Origin: Pycnopodia helianthoides | Taxonomy: Eukaryota > Echinodermata > Asteroidea > Forcipulatida > Asteriidae | Length of the DNA: 64,000 bases | Assembly (NCBI GenBank): GCA_032158295.1 | Contig: CM063254.1 | Span: 1,302,001 to 1,366,000, forward strand | Direction: 5' to 3' | Shown here: positions 1-8,670 of the stretch, piece by piece | How positions within the stretch are numbered: position 1 is the first letter of the stretch | How the letters are laid out: every line of letters begins with the position of its first letter | The notes under the pieces: generated by a model | The model's database searches: none | What the model saw: the letters and a program-made list of their open reading frames with translations, nothing else | What the model was told of the DNA's origin: nothing | Position numbers and translations under genes: made by a program

Positions 1-621
1 CAGACTTACCATTGTTCTCGGCAATGTGCGTAAACAATCAAACTTTACCCATCACATGGTGGCACATAAGATTGACGTCGCTTGCATTGGCCTTTAGGTT
101 GCATAAGTCATAAATAAAGTACAGAGAAGGTCAAGTTCATGATCCAATCAAATTTAATTATGAAAAACTGTTTATAATAATTGCAATTAGGAGGGTACGG
201 AAAACTTTTTACAACAAACTTAAACAACAAATAAGCAGATAAGAAAAACCTTGTAAGTAAATTGCTTGCTGTTGATTTTTTATTATAATTATATATATAT
301 ATATATATATATATTTTTTTTAGGGGGTGGGGAGTGGTAGGTTTTTTTTTGCTCGTTGTCCCACTTTATTCCCCATCGATCGCCCCCCCCCCCCAACAAC
401 CTCCTGGATTCCTTCATGGATTGTACAATTTGCAATTTATTTTTGCTGGGGTTGTACCACCCTAGCCCTGCCCCTACTCACGTTTGAATGGGCAGGGAAA
501 AAACTTACACAGCTTCTCTCATTACCGTGTTCTCTTACCTTCTAATGGAAATCTTGGCATCATACTGGATGCAATTGTTCACAACAACAACTGAAATCCC
601 CGGCCACAGAATCAAATCATT
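1..621. other. Downstream of CUTC; low-complexity DNA
   Basis: No exon recognised. It holds an AT dinucleotide run (291-314) followed by a T-rich tract and a C homopolymer (383-394). CUTC 3' UTR probably occupies the right part. Confidence 0.5.
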
Positions 622-836
622 TTACATAGCAGCTTGAATGTCTTTCAATGTCTGTATCAGCTCCTTGTTTGCAAATTTATTGCTAAATTCTGGAAATGTC
701 AACGATGCTCCCATGGCAACCCTTTTGTTTCTATACTCCATTGAAGAGTCTTCAGTACCTCGTGCTGAGCAATGAAATTCACGAGCACCACTTTCAGCAA
801 GAATACGGTCGAGATTTCGCTCGTTTATTCCTCCAC
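622..836 (-). CDS. CUTC: CUTC terminal coding exon
   Basis: The last coding exon: acceptor TTTGGAG, then GGGINERNLDRILAESGARE and FHCSAR, ending ...KDIQAAM and stop TAA at 624-622. EFHCSAR and the VAMGASL segment match the C-terminal barrel strands of CutC. The acceptor is set by phase with the previous exon (ATG CCA G|GT). No clear polyadenylation signal was assigned downstream (below 622). Confidence 0.95.
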
Positions 837-3637
837 CTCCAAACGACACAAAAACAAAACAAAACAAAACCAAATTAAAATGTTATAACCATAAAAATAA
901 AGGTAGTGTCAAAGCATTACATAGTCAACAGCCCAATTTCACAAAGCTTGTAAGCACAAAGTCTTGCTTAGCAGAAACAGGTAACTAGCCAAAATTCTAT
1001 GAAATTTACATTGTAATGACTGGTTTCTTGCTTAGCAAAGAAAAATTTGCTAAGCCGTGTTTTTCTGCTCGACAGCTTAATGAAATTGGTCCCCGGTTTC
1101 AAAAAGACTGTGCTTACCTGGCATAACAATGATCCTGTTCTTAGCTCGTCGAACAATCTGTTTGATAAGCGGAAGTCCCTCCAGGGCTGAAGACTCCTGA
1201 CCACTGGTCAAGAGTCTCTCAAAACCCAAGTCAATGATGTCCTCCAAAGCGGCATAAGCACCATGACACATATCAAAGGCTGTATGAAGAAAGAAAAACA
1301 ATCAGAATAATCAGTAACGGCAAATAAACATTAATGGTGTTCATTTATTTGTGGTTTATTCTTTACAAATAATTTTTCCATGGCGACCAAGGCTCGATTT
1401 GCAGGAGATTATGCACATTTTAAAAGACATACAAAATATCAAAGTAAAAAAACAATGACAGTGAAAATTTACAATAAAATTGAAAAAAAGAATGAAATAA
1501 CCCAGATCGTTCTATTACTGTATGCAAAGACAAAAAACAGAACAGCCCAGCCCAGCGAAACCCAGAGTACATTTAAAAAAGATAAAACATGACAATGCCG
1601 CACACTATAAGAATCTTTCAGGTCAGAACCAACCCTCCTCCGCGTCCCGGGGGCCCAGGGGCCCGTCCCACCCCTGGTAAGACCCGGACTCTGCATCAAA
1701 ATGACCCTGAAATGAGTCAAACTTACGCAAAATCCAAGCTAAAAAAAAAATTTTTTTCAGTTTCCAGGTCAGCCCAACCCAGGGACTTGGGATAACTCCG
1801 ACCAAGGAGCCTTTATATTGTACAAGTAAATTTAGTTTGAGTTAATCGAAAAAATTGGTAGAAAATGAGTTAATGAGATAATGACTTAGTTAATGGGATA
1901 GACTAAAGAGAAATGGGTAAGAAAACTTAAAGGAAATAGACAGTTCAAAGTTCAAGACATGTAAAGAACCTTGTGAAGAAGTAATTAACTTAATTAACTT
2001 AACATACCTCTATGAAAGGTTACTGGCAGGGGTCGACAAAGTTCTGTTAAAAAGGAAGATATTGTTTGATAATTAGCTAGATCATTGAAAAATCAATAAC
2101 AAATGTTTAATTTGAAATTACATTTTTTCTCTCCAAACAATCAATGGTGGGTTTTTCTGGCTCAGACACTTCCAAAGAAACAACAATTGTGAACAAAAAA
2201 TTATACAAATTTTTCGAAAGCAATTTACTCAAAGAGGAATATCTCACCAATAAAGTCTTTACAAATTTGATGATCTACATGGCCAGAACTGTAGAAGAAA
2301 TATTCCAAACAGAAAAAGACAAAAATATTCAAATTAACTTAATTAATTTTTTGCTTCGGTTGTACTTAATAAATATATAATTCTTGCTAAAGACGCTTTA
2401 TCAATTTTTCTGAAATCGAGTATTAGAACATTTTGTCTAATGAAATTAGTGTAGAAGCTTCTCCCTGTCTCACCTTGTGAGGGCGCCAAACACAAATCCG
2501 TCAGCACCATTTTCCTTACATAGTTTGACATCTTCTTGAATGACTTCTAGCTCTTGTGAGCAATAAAGGAAATCTCCTCCTCTTGGACGAATCAGAACAA
2601 AAACGGGCAACCTTATAGTGGATTTCACCACACGCAGTAGACCTTATAAGAAAGAAGAATCATATGAAATAAATTGCTTTTAAAACTCTTTTCTACAACT
2701 TACAAATATGTACAGACTGACAGTAAGGTTTGATCTAAACCATTTTGTGAAAAAAGGTTCACAAATAAAAAGGTCATGCCCTGAATTCAAGATAAACAAA
2801 AACTGCTGTTTCACGCGTTTTTTCTTAGATACTTTTAAGTAGAACATAAGGTTTAAAATGAAGAAAATCAAGTTAGTCTGTTCTGGTTTCTGTAATTAAC
2901 TCAAACCTTAAAAAATCTTCCAAATCCTCTTCAGGAAGTTGTCTGATAGAACAAGATTGAGGATAACAGGCCCAAGGAAAAATTGAAAATCACTGGGCCT
3001 GGCGTACATTTATCAAGTTGGTGTTGGATGACCATAGAGTGGAGGATAGTGGAGGATTAAAGGTTGCCTGGGGTCAAGTTGGTGCTGGGTGACCTTAGAG
3101 TGGAGGATAGTGGATGATAGAGGTTGCCTGGGGTCAAGTTGGTGCTGGGTGACCACAGAGTGGATGATAGAGGTTGCCTGGGGTCAAGTTGGTGCTGGGT
3201 GACCACAGAGTGGATGATAGAGGTTGCCTGGGGTCAAGTTGGTGCTGGGTGACCACAGAGTGGATGATAGTGGATGATAGAGGTTGCCTGGGGTCAAGTT
3301 GGTGTTGGATGACCATAACGTGGAGGGTAGTGGAATATTATTAAGGTTGCCTGTGGTCAAGTTGGTGCTGGGTGACCATAGAGTGGAAGATTAAGGTTGC
3401 CTGTGGTCAAGTTGGTGTTTGATGACCATAGCGTGCAGGATAGTGGAGGACTGTTGTTGTCTGAAGCTGAGTGGACCAATGGAGTTTCTAAAATATTAAC
3501 AAGTCTCTTCATTAAATGTTTCTGTATCTTTAGGAAAATAAAATTTAAAAATGTAAAGAAAGTAAAACCTGACTAACCAAGACTTGGGGTGGTCCCCCCT
3601 TCAGCAAGACTGGCACAGAGTTCAATTCTTGTTGCTC
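622..3637 (-). CDS. CUTC: Copper homeostasis protein CutC homologue (partial gene, 5' end not found)
   Basis: CutC-family proteins are Cu(I)-binding TIM-barrel proteins linked to copper homeostasis; the animal member is cytosolic and nuclear. Five exons on the minus strand join in phase: 3578-3637, 2474-2642, 2008-2043, 1118-1279 and 622-836, with a candidate extra exon at 2366-2409. The joined protein shows family signatures in order: TRIELCASLAEGGTTPS, RPRGGDFLY, GADGFVFGALT, RPLPVTFHRAFDM, GFERLLTSG, ALEGLPLIKQI, VMPGGGIN and EFHCSAR. About 30 N-terminal residues are missing; their exon must lie between 3.7 and about 8.6 kb but I could not recognise it. The gene is divergent from DCTN1. 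All listed junctions are GT/AG. Identity is confident; the gene model is incomplete. Confidence 0.93.
931..1095. repeat. Fold-back element with CAATTTCA...TGAAATTGG ends
   Basis: The left end GCCCAATTTCACAAAGCTT is mirrored by AGCTTAATGAAATTGGTCCC on the right, with TTGCTTAGCA-type motifs inside. The same type, with longer arms, occurs at 39222-39377, and a half copy at 53459-53530, so it is a dispersed family. It sits in the last CUTC intron. Confidence 0.6.
1118..1279 (-). CDS. CUTC: CUTC exon: AFDM to VMPG
   Basis: A 162-nt exon with acceptor CTTCATACAG and donor GTAAGC. It encodes AFDMCHGAYAALEDIIDLGF, the ERLLTSGQESSALEGLPLIK helix region and NRIIVMPG. The last Gly codon is split with the final exon, restoring the MPGGGIN motif. 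Confidence 0.96.
2008..2043 (-). CDS. CUTC: CUTC microexon: CRPLPVTFHR
   Basis: A 36-nt exon with acceptor TTTTTAACAG and donor GTATGT, encoding LCRPLPVTFHR, the conserved strand leading into the HRAFDM motif. The final Arg is followed by one base that completes Ala with the next exon. Length, phase and motif all agree with CutC. Confidence 0.93.
2366..2409 (-). CDS. CUTC: CUTC candidate exon filling a phase gap
   Basis: Phase requires an exon of length 3n+2 between 2474 and 2043. This 44-nt stretch has acceptor GATTTCAG and donor GTACAA and fits both phases, reading (R)KIDKASLARIIYLL(K). Inserting it gives 17 residues between GALT and CRPLP, against about 16 in the human protein. However, it lacks the DG of the usual LTxDGxID motif, and no codon pair for DG exists anywhere in this intron on the minus strand. 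The donor is weak. Plausible but not secure. Confidence 0.4.
2474..2642 (-). CDS. CUTC: CUTC exon: RPRGGDF segment
   Basis: A 169-nt exon with acceptor TTATAAG and donor GTGAGA. It encodes LLRVVKSTIRLPVFVLIRP followed by RGGDFLYCSQ and, further on, NGADGFVFGALTR. RPRGGDFxY is the most diagnostic CutC motif. The exon ends with two bases (AG) of a codon, so the next exon must supply one base. The next certain exon (2008-2043) also needs one base before it, so another exon must lie between them. Confidence 0.95.
3013..3449. repeat. Minisatellite, eight 50-63 bp units, in a CUTC intron
   Basis: Head-to-tail units containing TCAAGTTGGTGCTGGGTGAC, then an AGAGTGGATGATAG segment and GGTTGCCTGGGG. 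Unit starts are near 3013, 3073, 3133, 3184, 3234, 3294, 3357 and 3407. Length differences come from gain or loss of a GTGGATGATA sub-unit. Open frames across it are repeat artefacts. Confidence 0.9.
3578..3637 (-). CDS. CUTC: CUTC exon: RIELC / GGTTPS segment
   Basis: A 60-nt exon between a T-rich acceptor ending TTTTTTTAG and the donor GTTAGT. It reads (G)ATRIELCASLAEGGTTPSLG, the first conserved strand of the CutC barrel. It begins with two bases of a split Gly codon and ends with one base of the next Gly codon, which the following exon completes. The preceding exon (expected to carry the start Met and a VCVDS-like motif) was not found. Confidence 0.92.
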
Positions 3638-3958
3638 CTAAAAAAAACATTAAAAATGACCTATTTAGATTCATTACACAATCATCATTGGAGCACCAAT
3701 GTACCATTTTAACGATAGTAAAATAATATCCATAAAGTACTGGTACCTGTATTTATTTTTCCCCACCTTGGGCTTGGATCTAATGTGTGTGTGTGGGGGG
3801 GGGGGGTCTTCGTCTTCTCCATATTAATATTATTTAGGGCAAGCTACATCTCTGAAAATGTCTAAATTTAAAAAAAGCATTGTTGGGTCCTGTAACTCGG
3901 ACTAACTTATGGCTAGGCTACTGCATGATCCTGGACTGTGGAGTGGAGCTAAGACCTT

Positions 3959-4351
3959 TTAAAGGGACATTACAGAATTGGTAAGAAAAAAACTTGTAAA
4001 ATATACGTTTTGATCACAGATTTACACAAAACTTACACGGTCTAATGATGATGATAGTAGAAAACATCCCTTGAAATATTTCTGTCTGAAATGCCATATT
4101 TGATGAGAAATGGATAAACTAATTTTCCGATTGGAGTTTATCGCTCAGTGAGCGTTTTATTTATTTGTTGAATCTATAGGATTTCATGCAAATGTGTAAT
4201 CGGTTTTTCACTATTTTCTCGTGACCAGATGGCCGATCGATCTCAAACTTCTAATGGTTTGTCAGTTTATGTATATGGTGGATTACATAAAGTGCTTACA
4301 CTGCAAGCAACTGTTTTGTTAGCAAAAACCAATTCTGTAATGTTCCTTTAA
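3959..4351 (-). mobile_element. TTAA-bounded MITE, family 1
   Basis: Terminal inverted repeats of about 24 bp (TTAAAGGAACATTACAGAAT type) bound a 393-bp non-coding element; this copy lies in reverse orientation. TTAA at both ends fits piggyBac-type insertion, but no transposase is present. Four further copies are in the window. Confidence 0.85.
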
Positions 4352-4470
4352 GAATAGTGCGACCATTTTGCTACTCATGTGGCAAAGGTGAATCCTTTGC
4401 CAAACGAGTGGGGCTGTAACCAACAAACTGAGGCTGGAAAACCATTAGTCTGGTCCCTGTAACTGTCTGT

Positions 4471-4815
4471 AGGGTGTCATGGCCGAGCGGTTTAGAGCAT
4501 CGGATTCAAGTTCTGGTGGTTAAGTCATCGGGATGTGGGTTTGAATTCCGGTCGTGCCACTTGGGTGTCCTTGAGCAAGATGCTAAGTATAAACTATAAT
4601 TGCTTCTCTTCACCCAGGGGTAAAAATGGGTACCTGTGTGAGTGTAGAGGTTGCTAATGCTATTGTGTTTGAAAAAGCCTTCAGAGCACCATGGCAGCTC
4701 GGGGCTGTATACTCCCCAGGGAGCTGAGAAAGATTACGGGAATGCACGATTACTAGTATTGGCCCAATGACCAGCACTAATGTAAAGCTCATTAATACGT
4801 TATTGTAAAATGTGC
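4471..4815 (+). mobile_element. tRNA-derived SINE, family A
   Basis: The head has RNA polymerase III box A (TGGCCGAGCGG) and box B-like GGTTTGAATTCC, as in Leu/Ser-type tRNA. A body with CTTCACCCAGGGGTAAAAAT and GGGAGCTGAGAAAGATTACG follows, then an AT-rich end. A reverse copy lies at 26540-26876, which shows it is a dispersed family. Confidence 0.8.
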
Positions 4816-6134
4816 TGAATAGAAGAACTAGTTTGTTATTACTATTTAATTTAGTATTAATGTGTGTGCAGGGAACCCAACAAAGATGGCCTCACAATAC
4901 AAAAAGTTTATCACTAATCACGGCCGGCTACTCGTAGTCCTAGAACCTCATAATTCTAGGAGTAACGGCCGGCTAGCTCCACTTACTTCCAAACAATGAC
5001 TTCCTAGTTAGTTACTCCCTCCGACTCGGAGTCCGAGTCCATTAATGGCATTAGCCATTATCAATAAATGATAACTGACCTCCATCCGTTATCCAGACCA
5101 CCATGGCATGGATGTACAACTTACAAGTTACAACTAACAATAACATGACTATAAACTACTTCCGTCCTTATATCGCTACTTACCCCCCTTTTCTGCTGCA
5201 ACTGCAGAACGCACTGAGTCAACACAAACTTCCATTGTTTACAGTAATACACGCACGCCTACCTTTTACCTACAAAAATACAACAAAGACATGCTGATGC
5301 TGAATTACTTTTACTTTTTTGAGCCCTGTCTTTTAAAAATAGCGCCCTCTCGTAAATAAAAAAAAACAGTGGATTTTTTTGTCAACCTTTATTTTATTTT
5401 GTTTTATCATGTTTGTGTGTTACTCGCCCCCTCTCAATGCAGTTAGGTATAGACACCCTCGTTGCTTGAATACGAGGTTGATTTTTTTTCTATAGTCTGG
5501 TACCTCTCGTTAGAGTGCCCTTTCTTTTTGCTGAGTGTAGTTCAGGTACCGCAAATGTTTACGAGGACGATTTCAAGATGGGCGGACAGTAATTTTTCCC
5601 AACTAAACCTGGAATCTTCATTCTGGTAATTACATGAATTTCATTTCCTTCAAATTATATAATCGAAATATATATCTTGTTTTGTATTAAAAAAACATAA
5701 CGACTCAGACTGTAGAATTTGTGGCAGGACCAGCAGAGTTTGGAACAGGACACTGACTGAGTGGCTGAGAGTGAGTGACAGTGTCTGGCTCACTGACGAC
5801 AAGGGAGAGACAGACATGACAGAGACAGTAGTGTCGACTGTTTTGACTAATCAATACAATAAATAATGACGTGAACAATTGTTTTTGTATATAAAGTGTA
5901 GACCACGTAACCTTTGTTTACAAAAAGAGTGACCTTTTTAATTTCCCTTAACAAGTTTCAGGGCCTTTTTTTGGCAGGCATCTGGTCATCCATAATCGGG
6001 AATTTGACATTTTCAACTTGTGATTGGTAATGGTTGGGTCATCCAAACTTCCACATAAAATCAACATTTTAAAAGAGATCAGCTGAACCAGTTTTGAGAT
6101 GTTCCCCTCTCTTCATTTTCATATCTAGACAAAG

Positions 6135-6507
6135 TTAAAGGAACATTACAGAATTGGTTTTTGCTAACAAAACAGTTGCTGGCAATTAAGCACTTTATGT
6201 AATCCACCATATACATAAACTGACAAACCTGTAGAGTTTGAGATCGATCGGCCATCTGGATCACGAGAAAATAGTGCAAAACCGATTACAAATTTGCATG
6301 TGTTATACAATGCATGAATAAAACGCTCATGAGCGATAAACTCAAATCGGAAATTAGTTTGATTTATTTCTCATCAAATATGGCATTTCAGACAGAAATA
6401 TTTCTAGGGATGTTTTCTACTATCATCATCACTAGACCGTTTAAGTTTTATGTAAATCTGTGATCTTAAAGAAAATTTTACTTACCACTTCTGTAACATT
6501 CCTTTAA
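6135..6507 (+). mobile_element. TTAA-bounded MITE, family 1
   Basis: Starts TTAAAGGAACATTACAGAAT and ends with the inverse (CTGTAACATTCCTTTAA), 373 bp. Slightly shorter and more diverged than the other copies. Confidence 0.85.
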
Positions 6508-6948
6508 TAAAACCAGACTGTGCAATCTCCATAAAATTTGGGCTAATAAAATGTAAGACTTTGGAGATCATGGTTTCTTCCATTGAGTTGTGTACAAATC
6601 ATGCCTGCAGCGTGCAGGAAGTCCAGGCTCTTTTGTAAACGTGATGTCAAAGGTTACAATACATCTGGTCTATAGTATACCTCGCTCTTATTTTTTATTT
6701 AGTGAATGTTTCTTTATGGTCTAATGTTAATATTATTATAGAAAAATAGAATTGACTTTGTAAGTTGTGCATGATTCTTTTCTTTTTTTGATTTAACAAC
6801 CTATCACATTAATACTAATTATCATTTTACTCCAATTCTCGAAAATTAATGATATTGTTAGTGTATAACAAACTTGCCCAAGTTTAATACGTACTCTGTA
6901 CTCTTGTGGATTGAAGATTGTGTGCCATTTGATCAAGATGGTGCATAT

Positions 6949-7363
6949 GGCGTGTCGTGGCTGAGCAGGTAAGAGCACCGGACTCAAGCTCTGGTGTTTC
7001 TGTTCAGCAGAGTTTGGGTTTGAGTCCCGGTCGTGACACTTGTGTCCTTAAGCAAGACACTTTACCATTATTGCTGGGACGTAAAGCTGTTGGTCCCGTG
7101 TGTTGTGTAATGCACGTAAAAGAACCCAGTGCACTTATCGAAAAGAGAAGGGGTTTGCCCCGGTGTTCCTGGTTTGATTGGCTGCATATTGCGCCACAGC
7201 ACCTTGTTAACCATTACATGGTGCTATGTAAAGGAATAGGTCTAATACTTCAAAAACGTAGCTCCACAATACCTTGCAAGAAAATACTGAATGTTAAAGC
7301 GCTTAGAGACTGGCCTGCAGTAGGCACTATACAAATACGTTATACTATTATATATTTAGTAGC
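6949..7363 (+). mobile_element. tRNA-derived SINE, family B
   Basis: A tRNA-like head (GTGTCGTGGCTGAGCAGG; box B region GGTTTGAGTCCC) is followed by a conserved body (TTGTGTCCTTAAGCAAGACA, GGACGTAAAGCTGTTGGTCC) and a tail ending near AAGCGCTTAGAGAC and GCACTATACAAATACG, the kind of tail shared with CR1/L2-type LINEs. The 136-codon frame inside it is an artefact. Confidence 0.85.
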
Positions 7364-7514
7364 GTGAAACTTAAATCAGTCCGCTTCGAAGGACACAAAA
7401 CGTGCAAAACTCTTAACGCAACACACGTGGCGTTCGTTACTAAGTTATTTGCAAACATCTATTCTGGCTACGCTAGATTCAGAGTATCCTTTCATCTCTA
7501 ATTATTATTAAACT

Positions 7515-8145
7515 GTAGTTTAAGTTTAAAAGTTACTGATAGGGTCATTGATTGTTTTTTGTCGCTGATCTGCCCATTTATAGGCGGAAATGCTGTATTT
7601 TAATTCAGAACGTTTAATCCATCCAAGTTTAGTGAGTAACGTGGGTACCAACCACATCTCCAACTGCAGCATGAGCATTCACAAACAGACACCACTGAAA
7701 TTTGAATCTCCACAACTCACCTTGAGGTGACTTTTGGAGATTCAACATTTTGACATACATTGGTTGATTTCTAAATCAACCATGTCTACAGGGGCATTTC
7801 AGACAAAATAAATTTGCATGATGCTCACATGTACTACCATTAACACCTTTATAACAAGGAGGCTTTGCATAGAAATTACACAATTTATATATTAGCCACC
7901 CTACTGTTTGTAAATTACTAACTTTGATTGGCTACAACGTTCCCGCTTTTTTCTGGATACCTTCCCTTAACCCTTAGCTCCTCTTTTTTGCTATAAATGG
8001 ATAAGTTTGTACTTGTGTTTGTTTATGCCTCTGACGAAGGTTCAGATTGGATCGAAAGCTAAGGCCATCTACCCTACTAATTATTATTATTGGTTTTTTT
8101 GGGGGGGGGGCATTACCAAAGTATGACCCTACCTTTAACTTCAAC
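7515..8145 (+). repeat. Dispersed repeat shared with 28345-28810
   Basis: GTGGGTACCAACCACATCTC, GGGGCATTTCAGACAAAATA and CCAAAGTATGACCCTACCTT recur in the same order and similar spacing at 28535-28795, so both are copies of one interspersed repeat. There is no coding content. Edges are approximate. Confidence 0.65.
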
Positions 8146-8637
8146 TTGCATCCATTGAACGAGAAAAGCAATTGAACAATACAGGAATGATATTTATTCT
8201 TGTGGACTAGATATTGATTGGTAACTTTGACTGCGTTATTTATGTAGTCAGTAGGTAATGTAAAAAATTGTGGACATATTTGACACTTTCGATTGAAGGT
8301 CGTTGTGCAACAGATGTCGCTGAATTAAGTAATTTGCATACAAAGATAACTGTTCACATGTACATCACATTGTACACTCAGTACATGCACACTGTACATG
8401 TAAAATGTGTAACTGTATGTAGATGTACATATAAAGCCAAACAACATGCATTTTACATGTTTTTTATCACATAATTTCCCTGCTTATATTTGAAATTGTT
8501 CCTCTTGTTGAAAGAATTTTACACAATTTTGTGTCTTGATTATAGATTAATTAACATTAACTAGGATTGTAAAACATTTGTTATTAGCCTACATTAGATT
8601 TTCTTCTAATTTTATTTTTCTCTTCTCAAAATATTAG

Positions 8638-8670
8638 ATCACAGATTGTGGGAGACTTTGACCAATCAAC
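8638..8670 (+). other. DCTN1: DCTN1 5' UTR segment
   Basis: A pyrimidine-rich tract ending in ATATTAG (or ACAG at 8641-8644) precedes the start codon by about 30 nt, so the first coding exon has its own acceptor and at least one non-coding exon lies upstream. Which AG is used cannot be decided from the sequence. Confidence 0.6.

Larger units (their letters stand above)
3638..8637. other. Region between CUTC and DCTN1 coding exons; both promoters expected
   Basis: The two genes point away from each other, so their promoters and the missing 5' exon(s) of CUTC and non-coding exon(s) of DCTN1 should lie here. I could not place a transcription start. It contains two TTAA-bounded MITE copies, two SINEs and a dispersed repeat (listed separately), plus a TG/G run at 3785-3806 and a small inverted repeat CCTAGAA...TTCTAGG at 4940-4961. 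The rest is unassigned AT-rich DNA. Confidence 0.5.

Noticed and set aside
5010..5080. Candidate first exon of CUTC (minus strand MEVSYHLLIMANAING)
   Set aside because: It begins ATGGAGGT like CutC starts, but the next residues do not match VCVDS, the frame ends at a stop without a fitting donor, and it cannot be joined in phase to 3637.
6957..7367. 136-codon plus-strand frame
   Set aside because: Lies wholly within SINE family B; the same frame is broken in other copies.
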